63,883 nt of DNA, from assembly GCF_900157385.1 (NCBI RefSeq), contig NZ_LT717701.1, positions 2,543,247 to 2,607,129 of the forward strand, written 5' to 3'. This stretch comes from Mycobacterium terramassiliense (GTDB lineage: Bacteria > Actinomycetota > Actinomycetes > Mycobacteriales > Mycobacteriaceae). Positions 44,343-52,651 of this stretch are shown here, one piece after another. The notes beneath the pieces were generated by a model. That model worked only from the letters and a program-made list of their open reading frames with translations. It did no database searches and was not told where the DNA came from. Positions within the stretch are counted from its first letter, which is position 1. Each line of letters opens with the position of its first letter. Made by a program: the position numbers and the translations under genes.

Positions 44343-47269
44343 GCGAGCCAGGCCAGGCACCGCCACGCGTCGATCAGCCGCTGATTCCGCCGTTCCTGCC
44401 GCGGATGATCCACCGGCTCGCCCTGCCGATCGTCCTGGTGTGGTTGGGCATCGTCTTCGTCACCAACACCGCGGCCCCGCAGCTGGAGGCCGTCTCCAAG
44501 ACGCACTCGGTGTCGATGAGTCCGACTGACGCGGCATCCTTTCAGTCGACGATGAAGGTCGGATCGACGTTCAAAGAGTTCAACTCGGACAACTCGGCCA
44601 TGATCTTGCTGGAGGGTGACAAGCCGCTCGGGGCCGACGCGCACCGCTACTACGACGAGATCGTCAGGCGCGTCGAGCAAGACAAGCAACACGTTCAGCA
44701 CGTCCAGGATTTCTGGAGCGATCCGCTGACGGCGGCGGGTTCCCAGAGCCACGACCAGAAGGCCGCCTACGTGCAGGTCTACCTCGCCGGCAACATGGGT
44801 GGCGGGCTGGCCAGCGAGTCTGCCCTGGCCCTCCGCAAGATCGTGGACTCGGTGCCCGCGCCGCCGGGAATCAAGGCATACGTCACCGGCCCGGGTCCGC
44901 TGTTCGCCGACCAGTCCCACGCGGGCGAGAAGGGCGTCGCGCTCGTCACTCTTGTCACTTTTGTCGTGATCGTGGTGATGCTGCTGTTCGTCTACCGCTC
45001 GGTCACCACCATGCTGATCATGCTGGCGATGGTGTTCATCGAGTTGGCCGCGGCTCGAGGCGTCGTTGCCTTGCTGGCCAACAACGAGATCATCGGACTC
45101 TCCACGTTCGCCAACAACTTGTTGGTGTTGATGGCGATCGCCGCCGGAACGGACTACGCGATCTTTGTGGTCGGCCGCTACCACGAGGCGCGCGGTCTGG
45201 GCGAGACCCGCGAACAAGCCTTTTACACCATGTTCCATAGCACCGCGCATGTCGTGCTGGGGTCGGGGCTGACCATCGCCGGCGCGATGTACTGCCTGAG
45301 CTTCTGCCGATTGCCGTATTTCCAGTCATTGGGCGCACCGTGCGCCATCGGCATGTTGGTAGCGGTGCTCGCGGCGTTGACCCTCGGCCCTGCAGTGCTG
45401 ACCGTGGCGTCGTTCTTCAAGCTCATGGATCCGAAGCGCAAGCTGGCGACCCGGGGCTGGCGTCGCATCGGCACCGCTGTCGTCCGCTGGCCCGCGCCGG
45501 TTCTCGCGGTGACCATCGGGGTCGCATTGGTTGGTCTGCTCGCCCTGCCCGGTTACAAGACGGACTACGACAACCGCCACTTCCTGCCGGCGGACACCCC
45601 GGCCAATGTCGGTTATGCCGCCGCGGACCGGCACTTCGACCAGGCTCGGCTCAATCCCGAGCTGTTGATGATCCAGACCGATCACGACCTGCGTAACCCG
45701 GCCGATTTCCTGATCCTGGACAAGGTCGCCAAGGCGGTCTTCCACATCCCCGGCATCGGACGGGTGCAGACCATCACGCGACCGTTGGGCACACCGCTCG
45801 ACCACAGCACCCTCGGTTTTCAGATGGGTGCACAAGCCGCAGCGCGGATCCAGACCCAGCACTATCAGGACGAGCAGGCGGCAAACCTGCTCAAGCAGGC
45901 CGACGAGCTGAAGAAGACCATGGCAACGCTGCATGAGCAGATGCAGGTGACCCAGGACCTCAGCAACACCACGCACGAAACCACCAGGCTCACCAAGGAA
46001 ACCGTGCAGATCACCGAGGCATTGCGCGATGACATCGCCAACTTCGACGACTTCTTCCGGCCAATTCGCAGTTACTTCTACTGGGAGCGGCACTGCTACG
46101 ACATTCCGGCCTGCTGGGCGATCCGGTCGATCTTCAACGCGCTCGATGGCATCGACCAGGTGGCGCAGAACATCGTCAACCTCAGCGCGAACCTGGACAA
46201 GCTGGACAAGATTCAGCCGAAGCTGGTGGCGCTGATACCGCCGCAGATCGAGAGCCAGCAACACAACCTCGACACCATCATGTCGAACTACGCGACCACG
46301 ACGGGTCTCAACGAACAGGCGAAAGCGCAGTCCGACAACGCCACCGCCCAAGGCGATGCCTTCGACAAGGCCAAGAACGACGACACCTTCTACCTCCCGC
46401 CGGAGGCGTTCAAGAGCCCGGATTTCGCGCGGGGTCTGAAGAACTTCATATCGCCGGATGGGCACGCCGTGCGCTTGATCATCTCCCATGAAGGCGACCC
46501 GGCGAGTCCCGAAGGCATCAGCCACATCGAACCGATCAAGCAGGCCGTGCATGAGGCGATCAAGGGCACGCCCTGGGAGGGCTCCAAGGTGTACCTCGGC
46601 GGTACCGCTGCGACGTACAAGGACATGCACGACGGCTCTGACATCGACCTGCTGATCGCCGCAGTTGCCGCAGCCACACTGATTTTCATCATCATGCTGG
46701 TGATCACCCGAAGCGTCGTGGCGGCCGTTGTCATCGTCGGTACGGTGTTGCTGTCATTGGGCGCCTCGTTCGGACTCTCCGTGCTCCTATGGCAGTACAT
46801 CCTGGGCATGAAGTTGCACTGGATGGTGCTGGCGATGGCGATCATCCTGCTGCTGGCGGTCGGCTCGGACTACAACCTGCTGCTGATATCGCGGTTCAAG
46901 GAGGAAATCCACGCCGGGCTCAAGACAGGGACGATCCGCGCGATGGCCGGTTCTGGCTCGGTGGTTACCTCCGCCGGTCTGGTGTTTGCCGCCACCATGG
47001 CCACGTTCATGTTCAGCCCGCTGCTGGTGATGGCCCAGGTAGGTACGACGATCGCGCTGGGTTTGTTGTTCGACACCTTGATCGTGCGGTCGTTCATGAC
47101 GCCGTCGCTGGCCACCTTGCTCGGGCGCTGGTTCTGGTGGCCGCAGCACGTGCGTCCACGGCCGGCCAGCACCATGCTGCGACCGTACGGACCGCGTCCC
47201 GCCGTGCGCGAGCTGATTCTCAACGACGTCGGGGAGCGCCCGGCGGGCGGATTGGTGCAATCGCGCTGA
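44339..47269 (+). CDS. MmpL-family RND transporter
   Basis: A 976-residue RND-type lipid/siderophore/drug exporter with two repeats of membrane helices and porter domains. The proton-relay Asp-Tyr pairs are seen in GTDYAIFVVGRY (~residue 270) and GSDYNLLLISRF (~842). The second porter region carries a long coiled-coil stretch (about residues 500-690), the feature of MmpL4/MmpL5-like members. With the MmpS partner it matches that subgroup, known for siderophore export and drug efflux. No substrate can be named from sequence. Confidence 0.92.
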   Translation: MSEPGQAPPRVDQPLIPPFLPRMIHRLALPIVLVWLGIVFVTNTAAPQLEAVSKTHSVSMSPTDAASFQSTMKVGSTFKEFNSDNSAMILLEGDKPLGADAHRYYDEIVRRVEQDKQHVQHVQDFWSDPLTAAGSQSHDQKAAYVQVYLAGNMGGGLASESALALRKIVDSVPAPPGIKAYVTGPGPLFADQSHAGEKGVALVTLVTFVVIVVMLLFVYRSVTTMLIMLAMVFIELAAARGVVALLANNEIIGLSTFANNLLVLMAIAAGTDYAIFVVGRYHEARGLGETREQAFYTMFHSTAHVVLGSGLTIAGAMYCLSFCRLPYFQSLGAPCAIGMLVAVLAALTLGPAVLTVASFFKLMDPKRKLATRGWRRIGTAVVRWPAPVLAVTIGVALVGLLALPGYKTDYDNRHFLPADTPANVGYAAADRHFDQARLNPELLMIQTDHDLRNPADFLILDKVAKAVFHIPGIGRVQTITRPLGTPLDHSTLGFQMGAQAAARIQTQHYQDEQAANLLKQADELKKTMATLHEQMQVTQDLSNTTHETTRLTKETVQITEALRDDIANFDDFFRPIRSYFYWERHCYDIPACWAIRSIFNALDGIDQVAQNIVNLSANLDKLDKIQPKLVALIPPQIESQQHNLDTIMSNYATTTGLNEQAKAQSDNATAQGDAFDKAKNDDTFYLPPEAFKSPDFARGLKNFISPDGHAVRLIISHEGDPASPEGISHIEPIKQAVHEAIKGTPWEGSKVYLGGTAATYKDMHDGSDIDLLIAAVAAATLIFIIMLVITRSVVAAVVIVGTVLLSLGASFGLSVLLWQYILGMKLHWMVLAMAIILLLAVGSDYNLLLISRFKEEIHAGLKTGTIRAMAGSGSVVTSAGLVFAATMATFMFSPLLVMAQVGTTIALGLLFDTLIVRSFMTPSLATLLGRWFWWPQHVRPRPASTMLRPYGPRPAVRELILNDVGERPAGGLVQSR

Positions 47270-47273
47270 TCGG

Positions 47274-47822
47274 TTACCAGAGCACGCCGTGGTCGGGCGA
47301 GAGGATGAAGCCGTGCCCGCCGCCCGTCTGGCAATGCACGGCGCCTTGGTTGTCGACTGCGCAGGCGCCGCCCAAGCTCTGCAGCCGTTGGCCGGCGAGC
47401 AACACGTCGACGTTGTGGGTGAACGACGCGGTGTCGGAATGGCGGTATTCGGCTGGGGCATAGATGATGGCGTAGGTCTGGTTCGTACCGGGCGGGGCGT
47501 CACGCGCCACCGCGTCGCAGCCGACCGGGCCGCCGTTCGGTCCGATGCCGCATCCCCACCCGCCGGGGGTCTTGAAGTAAAGCCAACCGTAGTTGTCGGG
47601 CGCGGTGTAGTTGCCGTGCGCGAGCGGGTAACTGTCGATGTCGTCCGGGGGTGGCGCGGCGGCCGCCGGAACGGCTGCGATTACCGCACCGCTCAGCCCG
47701 GCCAGCAACCGTAAACACCACGACCACGTGCGCTCACGATGAGGCCGGCGGACGCTCGGCAAGGCGCGCCGCTTCCGTCCGCCTCCACCACCGGTCTCGC
47801 GATATACCGCGGTCGGGTACAC
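47274..47822 (-). CDS. Exported protein of unknown function
   Basis: About 182 residues from a GTG at 47822, which has GGAGG nine bases upstream. A basic n-region is followed by a hydrophobic signal (WCLRLLAGLSGAVIAAVPAAAA) whose cleavage is expected near AAA-PPP. (The signal is given here as WCLRLLAGLSG then AVIAAVPAAAA.) The mature part is rich in Gly and aromatic residues, with paired cysteines (GWGCGIGPNGGPVGCD, ACAVDNQGAVHC). I recognise a mycobacterial secreted family but no function. It converges on mmpL with a 4-bp gap. Confidence 0.65.
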   Translation of the reverse strand: MYPTAVYRETGGGGGRKRRALPSVRRPHRERTWSWCLRLLAGLSGAVIAAVPAAAAPPPDDIDSYPLAHGNYTAPDNYGWLYFKTPGGWGCGIGPNGGPVGCDAVARDAPPGTNQTYAIIYAPAEYRHSDTASFTHNVDVLLAGQRLQSLGGACAVDNQGAVHCQTGGGHGFILSPDHGVLW

Positions 47823-47868
47823 GGTTCGATCCCTCCAATTTTCTCTGTCCGATCGATGCTGCCCCCGG

Positions 47869-49083
47869 CTAGGAAGGCCACGCGAACGAATCCACCTCGG
47901 TGTCAACCTGTTTGGGCGCGCTGCCCTGTGGACCCAGAACGACAAGGCGCCGTCCGGGCGATGTGTCCAGGAAAGCAACGACGTCACCCGGGCCCCACGC
48001 CGGTCCCGGCGGGTCGGTCGCAACGTCGCCAATGGTTGTTGATGACGGCGCCGATGGATCCTTGAGCAGCTGCAGTTTCTTTGACCTATTGGTCGCATCG
48101 GCTGTTGTGAATGCCACCGCCCCGGAGGCCAGCGCCGCGACGTCTCCGTAGTATGCCTGCCCGGTAACCAACGGCTGGGGAGTCGGAGGCGGGTCGGCGG
48201 GAACCCCGTCCGGGGTGGCGACGGAATAGATGCCCCCCTGGTCGATCGCGAAACGAGGCTCCGCAGCGGCCATCCCGGATGCATCGCCGTTGGCGAACAG
48301 AACGCTCTGGCCGTCGTGGCCATACGCCACCGCGAAGGCGTTGGTGTCGTTGGCGACAGGGCTGGAGCGAGCGCCGACGGTGAACACGTTGACGGCGACG
48401 GGACTCACATCGCTGCGCCCGCCCACCCACGCGATGTGCTTTCCGTCCGGCGCCCACGCATACGACTTGGCGAACAGCAGTGGTTGAGAACGTGGCACCG
48501 CGCCCGTTTGGGCATCCGCGACGAAAAGGAGGCCGCCGCCCTCTTCGAGCTCGAGGAAAGCAACCCGTTCACCGGTCGGCGACCAGCGCGGGCTCGTGAA
48601 CTTTCGCGGCCGCATCTCAACGGGTGCCGGAAGCTCATCTTTGCCGACGAGCCGCCGCGGCGTCCCGATGACCTCGCCCTGCGGCGACAGGTCGAGCACC
48701 CACACCTCGCTGCCCTCATCTGAGGCCTTCGCCTTGTGCGCGTAAGCCAGGTGCGCACCGTCGGGGGACGGGGCCGGCTCGGTGTCCGCTGGCCCGTTGG
48801 TGAGCTTGCGGCCCGGGGAGCCCGCCGGATCGCTTACGTACAGCGCGCCGGCCTTCGCGTAGAACAGCGCCGGCCGCGATGGATTGGGGCCAATGGACAG
48901 CGGGGCCGACATCGGGGAACTGGTTGTCGTTGGCGTCGACGTTGTCCTTGGCGCGGAACTGCAGGCTGCAAGCGCCAGCACCGTGACTTGGATCAGCAGA
49001 CAGGTGCCGAGGCGGGGCCGCGCCACGGTCGCCACATTCCCCGGCGCGCCGCAAACACTGTCCGGTGCTCGGTAATCGGTCAT
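47869..49083 (-). CDS. TolB-like beta-propeller lipoprotein
   Basis: A 404-residue lipoprotein: an N-terminal hydrophobic segment ends in the lipobox LAAC (Cys ~41), then a Thr/Ser/Pro linker leads into WD/PD40-type repeats (SPDGAHLAYAH, SPTGERVAFLE, APDGKHIAWVG). The fold is a TolB-like propeller for protein contact at the cell surface. The ATG overlaps the stop of the upstream exported protein (ATGA), so the two are coupled. Confidence 0.75.
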   Translation of the reverse strand: MTDYRAPDSVCGAPGNVATVARPRLGTCLLIQVTVLALAACSSAPRTTSTPTTTSSPMSAPLSIGPNPSRPALFYAKAGALYVSDPAGSPGRKLTNGPADTEPAPSPDGAHLAYAHKAKASDEGSEVWVLDLSPQGEVIGTPRRLVGKDELPAPVEMRPRKFTSPRWSPTGERVAFLELEEGGGLLFVADAQTGAVPRSQPLLFAKSYAWAPDGKHIAWVGGRSDVSPVAVNVFTVGARSSPVANDTNAFAVAYGHDGQSVLFANGDASGMAAAEPRFAIDQGGIYSVATPDGVPADPPPTPQPLVTGQAYYGDVAALASGAVAFTTADATNRSKKLQLLKDPSAPSSTTIGDVATDPPGPAWGPGDVVAFLDTSPGRRLVVLGPQGSAPKQVDTEVDSFAWPS

Positions 49084-49742
49084 CCGGGCGAGTGCCCCTG
49101 ATAGGTGCCATCGACGTATTCGTCGCAGTGGTCTTTGAAGCAACAATTTGAATAGTAAATTTCGGCGTCACCGTGCCAGGCGGTGTACTTGCCACCGGCG
49201 GCTGAGCAGTCGATCTCGATCTGCGGCGCTCTGACCCAATTGAGAAGGCTGGCCGGGTACTCCTGGCCTTGATACCCGACGTATGCCACACCTAGGAAAT
49301 GGTCGGCATCCCGCGTCCACGCCACGGCCCCATCTCTGAGTTGCCAGTCTGTGCCCGTCCCGCGCCCGCAAGCGATGAGGCCGTACTGCTTACCGTGCGA
49401 GTCCACCACGGCGGTTGCGTCAGACGATTGCATTCCGGGACATGTCACCGGCGTCCACGTCGGACGCTTCAAATACGCCGTAAACGCGGCATTCATCCCC
49501 TTGTCGTCGCCAAACAGCCAGTAGGTCGCGTCCGTCGGGCCGCCGGGCAGGGAATTGTCCCGACAGTTCACAGCGGCCAGCGCGCCCTTTGAATCAGTAG
49601 GCTTGCACGAGTTGCTGCTGTACCCCGCCGGCAGCATTTTCATCAGTTCGGCAGACGGATCGGCGCCGGCTGGCGGAGCCGCACCGAAGGCGGCCAGGAC
49701 CATGGCCGCAGCGACGCATGATGCGCGGAGCATGGAGCTCAT
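49080..49742 (-). CDS. Exported Cys-rich protein of unknown function
   Basis: A 220-residue secreted protein with signal peptide (residues 1-27, cleavage near AGA-DPS). The mature protein has about eight cysteines, including a C-terminal SNCCFKDHCDEY, and a serine-protease-unlike beta-rich pattern with repeated W-containing strands. It is the first gene of a two-gene operon with the propeller lipoprotein. No family function known to me. Confidence 0.7.
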   Translation of the reverse strand: MSSMLRASCVAAAMVLAAFGAAPPAGADPSAELMKMLPAGYSSNSCKPTDSKGALAAVNCRDNSLPGGPTDATYWLFGDDKGMNAAFTAYLKRPTWTPVTCPGMQSSDATAVVDSHGKQYGLIACGRGTGTDWQLRDGAVAWTRDADHFLGVAYVGYQGQEYPASLLNWVRAPQIEIDCSAAGGKYTAWHGDAEIYYSNCCFKDHCDEYVDGTYQGHSPG

Positions 49743-49869
49743 GTTCGGCCCGTGACGGTTATCGCCATAGGGACTTATTGCCCTGACGCATGCGCCCTAA
49801 TGCCCTACGCAAAACGAAACCCCGGGCGTTAATTTCCGACCTCTGACAGTGTCCCGTGAGGAGCCTTCG

Positions 49870-50193
49870 ATGTCTTCGATAGTCACCCGGCTAGCGCTGG
49901 CAACGATCTTGTTCTTTCCGATCGCCGGCGTGTTGGCCACCCCCGCGACGGCCGAGCCGGCGATAACACCCTGTGTAAGCACTGGGGAAATTGCCGACCC
50001 AACCGGCCTGATCCTTCCGCCGCAGGACGCACCGACGACGAGCTGTGACAGCCAAAAGCAGGCCTGCATGTCTGCCAGTGTGCAGGTAGGCATCTACGGC
50101 GAGAGGTATGTGCCGCCCGACGCTGTCGCGCAGTGTATGGAAGCCTACCGGGACTGCATTCACAACCAATCCCAAAACGGGGGACAGGGATAG
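49870..50193 (+). CDS. Small exported protein of unknown function
   Basis: 107 residues with a signal peptide (about 1-31, cleavage near ATA-EPA) and four cysteines after it (TPCVS, TSCDS, QACMS, QCMEAYRDC gives a fifth). A GAGGAG ribosome site precedes the ATG; the GTG at 49849 is an unlikely alternative. The Cys-x(6)-Cys spacings suggest a disulfide-stabilised secreted peptide. Confidence 0.6.
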   Translation: MSSIVTRLALATILFFPIAGVLATPATAEPAITPCVSTGEIADPTGLILPPQDAPTTSCDSQKQACMSASVQVGIYGERYVPPDAVAQCMEAYRDCIHNQSQNGGQG

Positions 50194-50538
50194 GGGCATC
50201 CGTAACACCAGAGCCCGGTCGGTCCTACGGTCGGATCCGTTGTCCCCGCGAGGAATACGTGCCCTCGCGCGCATTGGTCCGCCGGGCCGGCGGTTCAGGC
50301 CGCGTTTCCAGCCCTTGCCCTGACGGATATCCGCCATTCGCCTATCTCCTCGGACAGCGGTCGGCGCAGTTGCGCAGGCGCGGGACCGGTCGATCGCGTC
50401 CGAAACTGTAGGGGAAACCCTGATGCGTCGAGCCTGGCTTGCTCAATAGCGTCAGATTCAGACGGTGTTCGTTGTTTGCGCGACAACGTCCATCTAGTCG
50501 GAGTTCCGTACCCGACCGGCATTGGAGGGACTTTGGAC
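50194..50538. other. Intergenic stretch without supported gene
   Basis: 345 bp lying between two exported-protein genes in the same direction. I see only the ribosome site GGAGG near its end and no RNA or repeat. Confidence 0.4.
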
Positions 50539-50988
50539 ATGAGCCGTCCGGTGACCATATTGAAAGCCACGGCAGCAATAACGCCGCTGCTCGCACTTAC
50601 CGCACTGGCATTGGCCAGTCCGGCTTCGGCGAATACTTACACCAAATTCCTCGCCGTCGACTGCCCGCAGCCGTATAGCCAGACATGCACACCGAGGCAG
50701 GGTATCCAAGTGGGCGGCAGTGGGACCCCCTACTTCATCACGTTCACCGGGGATCCCCACGCGTGTGCCCCGGGCGAGGTGCATATTTTCGTCGACGGTG
50801 CCGAGGAGGGCCATTCCCAGGTACAGCCGGGACAGCCCGCGCACTTCTTCAGGGTCCCGCACGGTCCGGGAAATAATCACACGGTCGACGTGCAGATGGA
50901 TGGAGTCCTGGGCGGCTGCAACAAGGGTGCAATGAGTGGGTGGTCGGGCACCCTTGAGGTGCAGACCGACGTAGACAAGGGCATCTAG
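50539..50988 (+). CDS. Exported protein of unknown function
   Basis: 149 residues with a signal peptide (cleavage near ASA-NTY, residue ~32) and GGAGG ten bases before the ATG. The mature part is beta-rich with four to five cysteines (VDCPQPYSQTCTP, HACAPGEVHIFVDG, LGGCNKG), suggesting an Ig-like secreted fold. It converges with the peptidase gene at 51022. Confidence 0.6.
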   Translation: MSRPVTILKATAAITPLLALTALALASPASANTYTKFLAVDCPQPYSQTCTPRQGIQVGGSGTPYFITFTGDPHACAPGEVHIFVDGAEEGHSQVQPGQPAHFFRVPHGPGNNHTVDVQMDGVLGGCNKGAMSGWSGTLEVQTDVDKGI

Positions 50989-51021
50989 CGGATGTGCTTG
51001 CCCGGCAAGTCGATCCAGGAA

Positions 51022-51576
51022 CTACCCGGCCGCGTTGGGAAGAAGCGCCGGGCAGTTCCCCGCCGCGTCCGCCGCCAGTTCGAAGTGCCACAGCTCGTTG
51101 GCGTAAATCCGGCACAGCCCGAAGCGGGACCCGTGGGAGATGAGCCATTCGTCGGCGCCGGCACCCCCGACGTCGACGGCCTCGCCGGTGACGTGCTTGG
51201 ACATCTCCGGGGTCTGCACGTATTGCCGCGCCGCCGCGAGGCTGCCGTAGGTCCGCACGGCATTGTTCAGCAGCCGCTGCTGAAACTCCGGCGACCGCCA
51301 GCCCGAGGTGATGGTCATGGTTATGCCGTCCGCGGCGGCCGCAGTGGCGGCACCCTGAATCGCTTTCAACAGCGCCGGGTCGAGGCGCGCGATCGCCGAG
51401 TATTGGACGTCGAACGGCGTGAGTTGGCCCCCGTTCGGCAGGGAACCGTCGCCGGGGTCGGCAGGAGGAGCCGATGGGACGGTGTGGTCGGCAAGCGTGA
51501 CAGGTGGTGCCGGCGTAGCGTGCGGCGCGAGGAAGCCGAACGCCACCGCAAAGGCGGCCAACGCAACCGATCGCAT
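51022..51576 (-). CDS. VanY/M15B-family D-Ala-D-Ala carboxypeptidase
   Basis: A 184-residue exported zinc peptidase that trims peptidoglycan stem peptides. Zinc ligands are His128 and Asp135 in SKHVTGEAVDV and His164 in the ELWHFE motif, with Glu161 as catalytic base. A signal peptide ends near residue 20. The ATG at 51576 has an AGGAGA ribosome site. It lies 62 bp downstream of the lysin B-like gene and is probably co-transcribed, making a cell-wall hydrolase pair. Confidence 0.85.
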   Translation of the reverse strand: MRSVALAAFAVAFGFLAPHATPAPPVTLADHTVPSAPPADPGDGSLPNGGQLTPFDVQYSAIARLDPALLKAIQGAATAAAADGITMTITSGWRSPEFQQRLLNNAVRTYGSLAAARQYVQTPEMSKHVTGEAVDVGGAGADEWLISHGSRFGLCRIYANELWHFELAADAAGNCPALLPNAAG

Positions 51577-51638
51577 GCCTTCATCTCCTGGCTGTTTCCC
51601 TGACACTCTACCGATGAGGCATCCGGGGGCGTGTCTCG

Positions 51639-52523
51639 TCAAACCTGGCTCGTGGAAAACGGTTGCGTCTGTTGGCCTGCCAGGGCGATGAAGTTATAGA
51701 TCGGTGTGGTGTCGTAGGTGTAGTGGGAAGCGTTGGGGCCGGCCGCCAAGAACATTCCGCCGTTGTAGATCGCCTCGGTGATGGAGATGATTTCTTCGAC
51801 CGATGTGGTCGGATTCACCAGCTTCAACGCGTCGCGGAGGATCGCGAAAATGTTTGGACTGTTTGCGTTTTGGACGATGTTGTAGATTTGCGTCTCGATC
51901 ACTCCCGGGCCCGCCTCGGCTGTCCATGGGTTGGGGCCGACGGGTGCGTCCGTGTAAATGTCGTTACCGACTCCTATCGTGTTGACGAAATCGCCCCAGA
52001 AATGCGTGACCGGCGTGAGTAGGTGTGGCGCGACGTCTGCGGGCATCATGCAGGCCGGACCCGCGACACCGCCGGTGACAACGCCGTCCACGTCGGCCGG
52101 CAGCGGCCATCCCGCGAACTGGTTGCCTGACGCGAAACCCGGCAACCGAAGGGGATTTCCCCAAACACCCACCGCGACAATGCGGTTGGCGATCTGCGGA
52201 TTAAGCCACGCTATCGTGTGCGGGAATTGACACACGACGATAGCGCCCTGTGAGTAGCCGAGCAGGATAATGGAGCTTTGCGGATAGGACGGCGCACCAT
52301 CTGGCGGATTGATTTGTGTGCAAAGCCTATTCAGCTCGGCGACACCAGCGTCCACGCTCGGACCCATGGGGAACACGCTGGCCGGATAGTTACCGACAGG
52401 CTGCCAGTAGAACAGGTCTGGAAACGCGGCCGCCAGCGCGGCAGCGACGCCGGCGGGTTGCGGTGAGGCGGTGTTCCACATGTCGACACCGGTCCCCGAT
52501 ACGGTCATCACTATGTGTGGCAT
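51639..52523 (-). CDS. Lysin B-like mycolyl-arabinogalactan esterase (cutinase fold)
   Basis: A 294-residue serine esterase matching mycobacteriophage LysB (D29-type) along its length: FYWQPVGNYPASVFPM, LGYSQGAIVVCQ and VWGNPLRLPGFA all align with the phage protein as I recall it. The catalytic triad is retained as Ser91 (GYSQG), Asp188 (GNDIYTD) and His267 (ASHYTYD). Phage LysB frees mycolic acids from arabinogalactan at lysis. No signal peptide is seen, so export would need another route. GGAAGGG precedes the ATG at 52523. There are no phage genes nearby, so this is a resident gene. Confidence 0.8.
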   Translation of the reverse strand: MPHIVMTVSGTGVDMWNTASPQPAGVAAALAAAFPDLFYWQPVGNYPASVFPMGPSVDAGVAELNRLCTQINPPDGAPSYPQSSIILLGYSQGAIVVCQFPHTIAWLNPQIANRIVAVGVWGNPLRLPGFASGNQFAGWPLPADVDGVVTGGVAGPACMMPADVAPHLLTPVTHFWGDFVNTIGVGNDIYTDAPVGPNPWTAEAGPGVIETQIYNIVQNANSPNIFAILRDALKLVNPTTSVEEIISITEAIYNGGMFLAAGPNASHYTYDTTPIYNFIALAGQQTQPFSTSQV

Positions 52524-52651
52524 CGTGCACCCTTCCACTTGTTCTGAGCTGTGAACCAGCGGTCAAAGGTGGAATGCCCAGTCCTCGGCAAACCGACACT
52601 CCTACAGGAGGTCAGAAGTCCGGCACCTGGCCGCGTCTGCCGGGGCGGCCG

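Noticed and set aside
51639..52523. Prophage suggested by the lysin B-like gene
   Set aside because: No other phage structural, lysis or integration gene lies within several kb on either side.
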